A stretch of 5,806 bases of DNA, taken from positions 1 to 5,806 of the forward strand of contig CALLNG010000498.1 in assembly GCA_938005345.1 (NCBI GenBank), read 5' to 3'. The stretch's first letter is position 1. Each line of letters begins with the position of its first letter. This document shows, piece after piece, positions 1-5,319 of the stretch. The notes under the pieces are model-generated. The model saw only the letters and a list, made by a program, of their open reading frames with translations, did not search any database and had not been told where the DNA came from. A program made the position numbers and the translations under genes. Source of the DNA: an uncultured Clostridia bacterium. GTDB lineage: Bacteria > Bacillota > Clostridia > RUG12999.

Positions 1-1363
1 TTAATTCGCCTTGGAATGTCTGGTAAGTTGCGCTCAACGTAAAACCTTTACCTACCAACGTATTGCTTGAAATTTCTACTGTAACGTTTTTTCCTGTTGC
101 GTTACCGCTCATTTTGATTCCAGCAGCCGCGTCTAACGTCCACTGAATTTGGTTTGGGTCGTCCACCGCCGCTTCCGCCCCATTTTCATCCGTCAGCTTT
201 GCCGTGTAGGCCTTTTGCATGGTTTCTCCCGTTTTTACAATTTCCGTTTCTCCTGTTATCGTCAAACGGTCTGGCACTACCTCGCCCTCCACGGTAAGCG
301 TATAATCTGCAGAATGCCCACCTATCTTTGCAGTCACGCATATCTGGGTACCGGCAGCAGTGCCCATTGGAATAGACAGTTTTGCGGCAGCGCCGTTTGG
401 CGTAATTTCCGCATTCCCACTGGTCACTTCCCAGGCGACCGGCTCCACCGGCGCTACTTCGCCCAGTTGCTTCTTTATGACTTTCGCAGTCAAATCTACG
501 ATGAGCCCTGTTTCTCCTACTGCCGCTTTTTCCGGCCCTTCTATACACAAAGATTCAATTTCCGGCGTTGCGCCATAAACATAGGCCACTTCCTCCGCAC
601 TCAGTGCACGGTTCCAAATTTTTACTTCATCCAAACACAAAGAATTTCCCGGTCCATACTTGGTGGTATAATCCGCACCGATACATACCACACCGTCTTG
701 CGCCTGCTGCGAATTGGACGATGTGCTGCGAACTTCCGGGCTCACCCTCTTGCCGTTGATGTACATGGTATTCGTCCCGTCTTCCGTCCGTGTCACCGCT
801 ACATAGACCCATTGCCCATCCCATAGTGTGGTGTCGGTATAACGTGCGTCTCCCTCTATTGTCCGGCTAATTGGAGAAAAACCAATTAAATTGTTGTTCA
901 TGTAAACATTCCAACCGTGATTGCGCGCGTCCGCCCAACTTTTGCTTCCAATGATATTGCTGTCACCAAATGGTGCGTCTGCTTTATACCAAAAGCCCAC
1001 GGAGAATGCATCCCCATTTTGAAATTTTAAATCATCCCGTCCAGTTAGCTCAATACGGTCTTCCGATCCCCGTCCGCCGTCAAAACGCAACGCCTTTCCT
1101 TGAATCCCGTCTTCATAACTGGCATTGCCAATTAAAGACGGCTGATTCCCCTCCCCCTTTTCATCTGTAACTGTTTCGTCCAGCTTCAAATAGGCAACCA
1201 ATCCACTTTCCACCGACTCCGCAAGATCTGCGCCCAATGATGCTCGAATGGATTCTCTACTTTCTAGGTTTGTCACCGCTGATTCTTGCGCCATGGACGG
1301 TAGGCATGCCGCCCACATCACGGCGCACATCGCTACGCTGCATATTTTCTTCCATTTTTGCAT
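1..1363 (-). CDS. Secreted LamG-like plus tandem Ig-like domain protein, partial (3' end beyond the window)
   Basis: The frame is open from the ATG at 1363 to the left edge: 454 codons without a stop, C-terminus missing. The TTA at positions 1-3 is out of frame and is not its stop. An AGGAAGGAG ribosome binding site lies 11 bases upstream. Residues 1-25 form a signal peptide (basic MQKWKK, hydrophobic core, S-M-A before Q26). Residues about 53-264 match the LamG/concanavalin A-like jelly-roll family: FSVGFWYKAD at 120-129, QWVYVAVT at 184-191, MYINGKRV at 200-207, and the family's closing motif LDEVKIWNRALSAEE at 244-258. Two Ig-like beta-sandwich domains follow at about 267-360 and 361 onward, both beginning with an L-x-I-x-G pattern and then G-E-T. 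The mature part has four cysteines (C227, C243, C273, C342). The protein is probably exported and binds carbohydrate or another surface ligand, but no catalytic domain is visible in this part and the ligand is unknown. Cell attachment, if any, would be in the missing C-terminus. Confidence 0.88.
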   Translation of the reverse strand, partial: MQKWKKICSVAMCAVMWAACLPSMAQESAVTNLESRESIRASLGADLAESVESGLVAYLKLDETVTDEKGEGNQPSLIGNASYEDGIQGKALRFDGGRGSEDRIELTGRDDLKFQNGDAFSVGFWYKADAPFGDSNIIGSKSWADARNHGWNVYMNNNLIGFSPISRTIEGDARYTDTTLWDGQWVYVAVTRTEDGTNTMYINGKRVSPEVRSTSSNSQQAQDGVVCIGADYTTKYGPGNSLCLDEVKIWNRALSAEEVAYVYGATPEIESLCIEGPEKAAVGETGLIVDLTAKVIKKQLGEVAPVEPVAWEVTSGNAEITPNGAAAKLSIPMGTAAGTQICVTAKIGGHSADYTLTVEGEVVPDRLTITGETEIVKTGETMQKAYTAKLTDENGAEAAVDDPNQIQWTLDAAAGIKMSGNATGKNVTVEISSNTLVGKGFTLSATYQTFQGEL

Positions 1364-1398
1364 AATTAAATCAACTCCTTCCTATTAACTACAGTCTA

Positions 1399-1427
1399 AT
1401 TATATTCTCATCCCTTTCAATAGACAA
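1399..1427 (-). promoter_or_regulatory. Sigma-A-type promoter of the LamG/Ig gene
   Basis: Read on the minus strand there is TTGTCT (1427-1422; four of six to TTGACA), a 17-base spacer, and a perfect TATAAT (1404-1399). The -10 box lies 35 bases before the ATG, which leaves a short leader containing the AGGAAGGAG ribosome binding site. The spacing and the perfect -10 make this the best vegetative promoter in the intergenic region. It suggests that the surface protein gene is not restricted to sporulation. This is a pattern match only. Confidence 0.68.
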
Positions 1428-1453
1428 TAGGCAATAGGCAAAAAAACAATAGG
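1418..1453. repeat. CAATAGG heptamer repeat
   Basis: Three head-to-tail heptamers CAATAGA, CAATAGG, CAATAGG occupy 1418-1438. After the 8-base spacer CAAAAAAA, a further CAATAGG lies at 1447-1453, followed by CAAAA. The first copies overlap the -35 box and the end of the spacer of the minus-strand promoter. The rest occupy the position of an upstream (UP-like) element for it, with an A/T-rich stretch. The repeat may be simple slippage sequence or a set of protein binding sites. Confidence 0.75.
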
Positions 1454-1490
1454 CAAAATCGGAACTACTAATTCCATTTTAAATTTCCCC

Positions 1491-1500
1491 ACAAATTTGT
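1491..1500. promoter_or_regulatory. Perfect 10-base palindrome ACAAATTTGT next to the spoIIIA -35 box
   Basis: ACAAATTTGT is identical to its reverse complement. Its last base is the first base of the putative sigma-E -35 element. The placement would suit an activator or repressor half-site pair, but a 10-base A/T-rich palindrome can arise by chance, and I recognise no specific regulator. Confidence 0.3.
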
Positions 1501-1528
1501 CATAAACTGGGACAACACCTAATACAAA
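1500..1528 (+). promoter_or_regulatory. Putative sigma-E promoter of the spoIIIA operon
   Basis: TCATAAA (1500-1506) resembles the sigma-E -35 consensus TCATATT at five of seven positions. After a 14-base gap, AATACAAA (1521-1528) matches the -10 consensus CATACAnT at five of the seven defined positions. The spacing is normal for sigma-E. The predicted start point is near 1535, about 47 bases before the spoIIIAA ATG. In B. subtilis the spoIIIA operon is transcribed by sigma-E in the mother cell, so both position and family knowledge support this call. No other promoter of comparable quality is seen on the plus strand upstream of spoIIIAA. Confidence 0.6.
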
Positions 1529-1539
1529 TATATAGTAAA

Positions 1540-1561
1540 CCGCACGAACCCATTCGTACGG
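1540..1561 (+). promoter_or_regulatory. Dyad/hairpin in the spoIIIA leader
   Basis: CCGCACGAA (1540-1548) and TTCGTACGG (1553-1561) are inverted repeats that pair at eight of nine positions (one C-A mismatch, C1543 with A1558) around the 4-base loop CCCA. The dyad begins just after the predicted transcription start and ends 5 bases before the TAAGGAG ribosome binding site of spoIIIAA. No run of T follows it, so it is not an ordinary intrinsic terminator. It could be an mRNA hairpin that affects translation or stability, or an operator on DNA. Confidence 0.5.
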
Positions 1562-1566
1562 CTTTG

Positions 1567-1573
1567 TAAGGAG
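1567..1573 (+). promoter_or_regulatory. Ribosome binding site that sets the spoIIIAA start
   Basis: TAAGGAG lies 8 bases before the ATG at 1582, which is ideal spacing. A TTG in the same frame at 1576 would give two more residues but sits only 2 bases from the site, so the ATG is the better start. Confidence 0.8.
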
Positions 1574-1581
1574 TTTTGCCT

Positions 1582-2517
1582 ATGACAAATCAAACGGAAC
1601 TACCACCTGGCATTGCCCATTTGCTAGACTGTTTTCCAAGCAGCCTAGCGCAGGCATTAGGAGCGCTGTCTGCCAAAGATTGGGCAGAACTGGAGGAAAT
1701 ACGCCTCCTGGCACAGCGTCCCATCATGCTCTACCGAAAGGCGGGAGGTATGTTTCTCACCTCTTGCGGCACATTTACAGATTCGGCAACGGATGCGGCG
1801 TTTGTTACAGTGCAACAAATAGCAGCCATTTTCCGCCAGCTCTGTGAAAATTCCGTCTATGCAAAAGAAGAGGATATCCGCCAGGGATTTCTTTCTCTAC
1901 CAGGCGGCCACAGGGCTGGTATTTGCGGCAGTGCCACACTACATTGCGGCGAAGTCACATTTCTAAAAAACATTTCTGCCATCAATATCCGGATTGCGCA
2001 TCAAGCCATTGGCTGTGCGGATGGTGTTATGCAGCACATATGCAGCGGTGGTACACTACACAATACCATTCTCGTTTCTCCCCCAGGCGGTGGAAAAACA
2101 ACGCTGCTGCGCGACATTGCCCGTATTTTGGGTGCCTCTTATAAAGTGGGCATTGCCGATGAGCGTGGAGAAATTGCAGCTGTTTACAAAGGTGTTGCGC
2201 AAAACGATATCGGCCTACGAAGCGTGGTAATGGACAGTTGTCCCAAAGCAACCGCCATGGGACTAATGATCCGCTCTATGGGAGTAGACTGCGTCATAAC
2301 GGATGAAATCGGCAGTGCGGAGGATGCCCACGCTTTGCGTCTCGCCTCCTGTGCTGGTGTTCATACCATTGCTACCGTTCATGGAGCTGGAATGGAGGAT
2401 TTGCAGAGGCATCCACATCTCAAATCCATGCTGCCGCTCTTTGAGTATGTCATCGTTTTGCAAAAATCGTCTGGCAGCTCACGCATCAAACAAATTATCT
2501 ACACAAAGGAACAGTAA
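1582..2517 (+). CDS. spoIIIAA: Stage III sporulation protein AA, secretion-type ATPase
   Basis: The protein has 311 residues, close to the roughly 307 of B. subtilis SpoIIIAA. It is the cytoplasmic (mother-cell side) ATPase thought to power the SpoIIIA-SpoIIQ channel and belongs to the wider family of type II/IV secretion ATPases. The N-terminal domain carries the family signatures EEIRLLAQRP (38-47) and the YAKEEDIRQGFLSLPGGHR region (93-111). The Walker A loop is SPPGGGKTT (166-174; K172, T173). DERGEI follows at 193-198. The Walker B strand is VITDE (238-242; D241, E242), and ATVHG (264-268) matches the conserved stretch after it. Serine in place of glycine at the first Walker A position is not expected to disable the loop. 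The gene leads the operon, 13 bases before spoIIIAB, and follows the putative sigma-E promoter. Confidence 0.97.
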   Translation: MTNQTELPPGIAHLLDCFPSSLAQALGALSAKDWAELEEIRLLAQRPIMLYRKAGGMFLTSCGTFTDSATDAAFVTVQQIAAIFRQLCENSVYAKEEDIRQGFLSLPGGHRAGICGSATLHCGEVTFLKNISAINIRIAHQAIGCADGVMQHICSGGTLHNTILVSPPGGGKTTLLRDIARILGASYKVGIADERGEIAAVYKGVAQNDIGLRSVVMDSCPKATAMGLMIRSMGVDCVITDEIGSAEDAHALRLASCAGVHTIATVHGAGMEDLQRHPHLKSMLPLFEYVIVLQKSSGSSRIKQIIYTKEQ

Positions 2518-2530
2518 GGAGGAACTGGTT

Positions 2531-3034
2531 ATGGAACTAAAGATAGTTGGTGGCCTATTTATTGTCGTCTGCGGCTTTTTGTTTGGCAACTATTATGCCG
2601 GCAAACTGAAAAAACGCTGCGGTATATTGCAATCTTTTATCAGCGCAGTCGTTACCATGCAAAACACCATTGCCTTTACTGCAGCTCCTGTCCGGGAACT
2701 ATATGAAGAATTGGCCCAGGAAGATAGCGAGGCGGGACTTTTCTTTTCGCGCCTATGCGCCAGTAAATATCTGCAAAAGACGCCGGAAAAAGCGTGGAAC
2801 CGGACGCTGCTGGAATGTACAGCACTGCTGAAAGAAGACAAGGAAATTTTGCGGCAACTGGGCCAAATGCTTGGAGAAAGCGACACGTCTTCTCAAATCA
2901 ATCAACTTTCCCTGTGCCGAACGCAGCTGGAGCAACAACTGGAAAACGCGCGTACCGTCGCCTCTTCTAATATGAAGCTGGCACGGGGATTGGGTGTGTT
3001 CGGCGGCATTTTTGTTGTATTGATTCTGTTATAA
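2531..3034 (+). CDS. spoIIIAB: Stage III sporulation protein AB
   Basis: The protein has 167 residues, near the usual 170. The ATG at 2531 is chosen because AAGGAGG (2516-2522) lies 8 bases upstream and overlaps the spoIIIAA stop codon; the longer open frame upstream overlaps spoIIIAA and is not real. A membrane segment lies at about 3-23, an amphipathic helical middle at about 28-148 ends in a Gln/Leu-rich stretch (QINQLSLCRTQLEQQLENA), and a second membrane segment at about 150-167 ends the protein with the family's LGVFGGIFVV pattern. The cytoplasmic domain of SpoIIIAB is known to resemble the GspF-type platform proteins of type II secretion and type IV pili. It is therefore inferred to anchor the SpoIIIAA ATPase to the channel. 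The sequence looks complete. Confidence 0.95.
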   Translation: MELKIVGGLFIVVCGFLFGNYYAGKLKKRCGILQSFISAVVTMQNTIAFTAAPVRELYEELAQEDSEAGLFFSRLCASKYLQKTPEKAWNRTLLECTALLKEDKEILRQLGQMLGESDTSSQINQLSLCRTQLEQQLENARTVASSNMKLARGLGVFGGIFVVLILL

Positions 3035-3055
3035 CTATACATAAGGAGAAGCGTC

Positions 3056-3250
3056 ATGGGAATTGATTTAGTGTTTCAAATTGCCGCTATCGGCATTACA
3101 GTTGCTGTCATTAGCCTGCTGCTTACCCGTTCCGGCCGGGAAGACCAGGCGCTGCTTACCACACTAGCCGGCCTTATTGTTGTTATGCTGATGGTGCTAC
3201 AGCAAGTCCGCAATCTGTTTGATACCATCAAATCGCTGTTTGGATTGTGA
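3056..3250 (+). CDS. spoIIIAC: Stage III sporulation protein AC
   Basis: This is a 64-residue membrane protein of the size normal for SpoIIIAC. AAGGAG (3043-3048) lies 7 bases before the ATG. Two hydrophobic segments (about 6-24 and 33-50) flank the conserved polar turn GREDQA (27-32), and the family pattern LAGLIVVML is present at 37-45. SpoIIIAC and SpoIIIAD belong to the same small membrane-protein family and probably form part of the membrane-embedded core of the mother-cell channel; their exact role is not settled. The gap to the AD start codon is 14 bases. Confidence 0.96.
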   Translation: MGIDLVFQIAAIGITVAVISLLLTRSGREDQALLTTLAGLIVVMLMVLQQVRNLFDTIKSLFGL

Positions 3251-3264
3251 GGTGGCTTATTGTC

Positions 3265-3651
3265 ATGTCCCTCTTCCAACTCATCGGCATTGCGCTGACA
3301 ACTACCATTGTTTGCACAATTTTAAAACAATTTAAACCAGAATATGCCCTACTTGCTTTACTTACAGGTGGTGCACTTGTCCTGCTAGGTATCACGCCGC
3401 AGTTGGCTGCCATGATTGATGCCGTTCGCCGCATGGCAGCCAGCTGCGGCATTGACGGCAAATATGTAGAAATTGTGGTCAAAACCGCTGGCATTGCCTG
3501 TATTTGTTCCATTGCGGCCTCCATGTGCCGTGATGCCGGGCAAAGCGCGTTGGGCAATAAAATAGAACTCTGTGGCAGGCTGACAATCCTTGCCCTTTCT
3601 ATGCCTGTCATCTCTGAACTATACGCCATTATCATTCAATGTATCCAATAA
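3265..3651 (+). CDS. spoIIIAD: Stage III sporulation protein AD
   Basis: The protein has 128 residues from the ATG at 3265, which has GAGGTGG (3249-3255) 9 bases upstream. An in-frame GTG at 3247 overlaps the spoIIIAC stop and would add six residues, but it lacks a ribosome binding site. Hydrophobic segments are visible at about 3-20, 27-45, 70-87 and 105-125. Between them lie the family's conserved stretch around GIDGKYVEIVVKTAGIA (62-78), which aligns with the SpoIIIAC/AD fold, and CRDAGQSALGNKIELCGR (88-105). It is an integral mother-cell membrane component of the SpoIIIA channel, probably partnered with SpoIIIAC and SpoIIIAE. Cysteine is rather frequent (seven residues), as also seen in the neighbouring proteins. 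Confidence 0.94.
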   Translation: MSLFQLIGIALTTTIVCTILKQFKPEYALLALLTGGALVLLGITPQLAAMIDAVRRMAASCGIDGKYVEIVVKTAGIACICSIAASMCRDAGQSALGNKIELCGRLTILALSMPVISELYAIIIQCIQ

Positions 3652-3664
3652 ACAGGTGAAAACC

Positions 3665-4795
3665 ATGAAAAAACAAATGATTTACTGCTGTCTCGCTATT
3701 TTGCTGTTTTGCAGCCCAGTGGCCGCCAGCAATGCGTCAAACGCCCAAATGTATGACGCGATTAGCGCGCAATTTGATGCGGCAGGCGGATATTCTATTG
3801 ACCAAGCACTGCGTGGACGGCAAGAATTTGACCCCTCGTTTTCCTTTGCACAGTCCAGCATGAATTTTGCAGCAGGCGAAACCCCTGATGCAAACCACAT
3901 TCTCAAAACCATTCTGGACCTTCTTTTTTCCGAGACACGCAGCCATATCGCGGAAGCCGGCAAAATTATTTTAATTGTGGTCCTGCTAGCCTTTATCGGC
4001 AAATTCGCACCGCAACAGGAAAAGGTGTTCGACAGCGCCTTTTATGTGAGTTATGTTGTGTTGTTTATCATGCTGTTTTCCGCTTTCCGCTCAGTAGCGG
4101 AAATTGGGAGGGAAGCCATTGAAAGTCTTTGTGTTTTCATTGATACGAGCCTCCCTGTGATGTCCGCGCTGGCAATCAGCGCCAACGAAGTGGGCAAAAC
4201 AGCAGCTGCGGCGGGCGGTGCTATGGGGATTTATGCCATTGCTAACACCGTCCAGCATTTGCTGCTGCCAGTTGGTTTTATGCTAGCAGGCATTACGGCT
4301 GTGAACCATTTGTCGGAAGAATTTTCCCTACAGCCGCTTTATGACTGTGCCAAAAAAGCAGTACTTTGGGGCCTTGGCATTTTGATGACCGTGTTTTCCG
4401 CCGTGCTTATGATGAGCGGCGCCACAGGCAATGCGCTAGACAACGTAGGCGGAAAGGCCGTAAAATATGCAGTAGGAAACTTTATTCCATTTGTTGGCGG
4501 GGTGCTTTCTGATTCATTGGAAAGCATTATTGTCTATGGAAAGCTGATTAAAACCGCCGCGGGAACAGCAGGTATTTTAGCGTTGCTTTATATTTGCCTT
4601 GCGCCTGCTATCCAGATGATAGCGATTATTTTTGCCTACAAGCTATGCAGCGTCATTTTGCTTCCCGTGGCTGATAAGCGCATAACCGGTGCTCTCAACG
4701 ACATCACTGGGGTCATGAGCATCATTTTGGCTATGGTGCTATGCTGCGGCGCACTTTTTATCATTGCCATGGGGCTTTTAGCCAATATGATATAA
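3665..4795 (+). CDS. spoIIIAE: Stage III sporulation protein AE, polytopic channel component
   Basis: The protein has 376 residues, slightly shorter than the roughly 399 of B. subtilis. The ATG at 3665 has AGGTGA (3654-3659) 5 bases upstream; the longer open frame overlaps spoIIIAD and is rejected. A cleavable signal peptide is likely (about 1-21, ending PVAA before SNAS), followed by an extracytoplasmic stretch to about residue 95. Multiple membrane segments follow, the clearest at about 99-115, 125-142, 199-213, 233-251, 303-325 and 350-372. Family-conserved features are the SLPVMSALA stretch (162-170) and the block from K264 to I288 containing KYAVGNFIPFVGG (267-279). SpoIIIAE is the largest membrane protein of the complex and a candidate for the transport core. 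It lies 13 bases after AD and 30 before AF. Confidence 0.96.
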   Translation: MKKQMIYCCLAILLFCSPVAASNASNAQMYDAISAQFDAAGGYSIDQALRGRQEFDPSFSFAQSSMNFAAGETPDANHILKTILDLLFSETRSHIAEAGKIILIVVLLAFIGKFAPQQEKVFDSAFYVSYVVLFIMLFSAFRSVAEIGREAIESLCVFIDTSLPVMSALAISANEVGKTAAAAGGAMGIYAIANTVQHLLLPVGFMLAGITAVNHLSEEFSLQPLYDCAKKAVLWGLGILMTVFSAVLMMSGATGNALDNVGGKAVKYAVGNFIPFVGGVLSDSLESIIVYGKLIKTAAGTAGILALLYICLAPAIQMIAIIFAYKLCSVILLPVADKRITGALNDITGVMSIILAMVLCCGALFIIAMGLLANMI

Positions 4796-4810
4796 TTGTA
4801 ACGAATGAAA

Positions 4811-4821
4811 AAAGGAGGTGA
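4811..4821 (+). promoter_or_regulatory. Near-consensus Shine-Dalgarno of spoIIIAF
   Basis: AAAGGAGGTGA is fully complementary over AAGGAGGTGA to the usual 16S rRNA 3' end and stands 7 bases (counted from GGAGG) before the ATG at 4826. It decides the start: the in-frame ATG at 4805 lies upstream of the site and has no site of its own. This is the strongest ribosome binding site in the window, consistent with high translation of AF. Confidence 0.85.
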
Positions 4822-4825
4822 CGCA

Positions 4826-5302
4826 ATGGCGTTCATCCAAAATTACGTTATTCTGGTTGTGGGCTGCATTTTTCTCAGTGCCTTTGTACAAACTGCGCTA
4901 CCGGATAGCCCGCTGAAAAAAACACTGCGTTTTACACTTGGGCTGATTTTGGGTGTCATTATCATTACACCATTTGCCCAGTTTGGCACAGGAGAGCTTG
5001 GAATCTCAGTTCCTGCCGCTCCAACAGCCCCTCCGCTTAATGAAGAAACGCGTCAAAAAATGGAGTCATTGGTACAAAAGCAAGCGCAGTCGTTATACCG
5101 TCAAACTCTGAAAGATTCCATCGCCCGTGCCATTCAAGAACAAAATGGCGAGCAACCGCAGGTAGACGTGGACTGCAATGAGAATGGAGAAATCCGCTCT
5201 GTCACGATTGTATCCCAGGACCGGACTTTACCTACGCTCATCTCGCAAAAATTTGATATACCACTACAGAAAATCCATCTTCAAGGTCAAACAACCGAAT
5301 GA
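4826..5302 (+). CDS. spoIIIAF: Stage III sporulation protein AF
   Basis: The protein has 158 residues, against about 206 in B. subtilis. Two N-terminal membrane helices (about 6-24 and 35-50) are separated by the family's LPDSPLKK loop (25-32), and the second is followed by TPF, all characteristic of SpoIIIAF. The remainder is soluble: a proline-rich linker (57-66), a helix rich in Gln/Lys/Arg (about 69-98), then alternating strand and helix elements including VDVDCNENGEIRSVTIVS (112-129). In B. subtilis this C-terminal domain has a ring-building-motif-like fold, so a ring or oligomeric role on the mother-cell side is inferred here. The shorter length falls in the soluble part; no frameshift is evident. 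The TGA stop overlaps an ATG (ATGA at 5299-5302), but the preferred AG start is farther on, at 5320. Confidence 0.93.
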   Translation: MAFIQNYVILVVGCIFLSAFVQTALPDSPLKKTLRFTLGLILGVIIITPFAQFGTGELGISVPAAPTAPPLNEETRQKMESLVQKQAQSLYRQTLKDSIARAIQEQNGEQPQVDVDCNENGEIRSVTIVSQDRTLPTLISQKFDIPLQKIHLQGQTTE

Positions 5303-5304
5303 AA

Positions 5305-5310
5305 AAAGGA
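5305..5310 (+). promoter_or_regulatory. Ribosome binding site that sets the spoIIIAG start
   Basis: AAAGGA, followed by TGTG instead of GGTG, lies 9 bases before the ATG at 5320. The alternative in-frame ATG at 5299 overlaps the spoIIIAF stop and has no purine-rich site upstream, so the 5320 start is preferred, though coupled initiation at 5299 cannot be excluded. Confidence 0.65.
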
Positions 5311-5319
5311 TGTGTTACC

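Noticed and set aside
1..3. TTA at the left edge read as a minus-strand stop codon
   Set aside because: Counting from the ATG at 1363, the last full codon is 4-2 (Leu). The TTA at 1-3 is one base out of frame, so the gene continues beyond the window.
149..826. A 225-codon plus-strand open frame opposite the LamG/Ig gene
   Set aside because: Its translation is rich in Arg, Cys, His and Phe with no recognisable domain, and it has no ribosome binding site. The opposite strand gives a clear LamG and Ig-like protein.
1303..1314. Possible lipoprotein lipobox ending at Cys20 of the LamG/Ig protein
   Set aside because: The residues before Cys20 are W-A-A; the -3 position should be Leu, Val or Ile. 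The S-M-A site for signal peptidase I at residues 23-25 is the better cleavage site.
1498..1506. Spo0A box in TTGTCATAA
   Set aside because: Only five of seven bases match TGTCGAA and the key CG step is lost.
1508..1536. Sigma-A promoter for spoIIIA with TATAGT at 1531-1536
   Set aside because: The -35 position 17 bases upstream reads TGGGAC, which matches TTGACA at only two positions. The sigma-E match is better and is expected for this operon.
2078..2104. Degenerate Walker A in SpoIIIAA (serine at the first position)
   Set aside because: The catalytic G-K-T and the Walker B D-E are intact. As far as I recall, SPP-type loops are common in clostridial SpoIIIAA, so this is ordinary variation.
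3247..3264. GTG start of spoIIIAD overlapping the spoIIIAC stop
   Set aside because: No ribosome binding site precedes it, whereas GAGGTGG serves the ATG at 3265.
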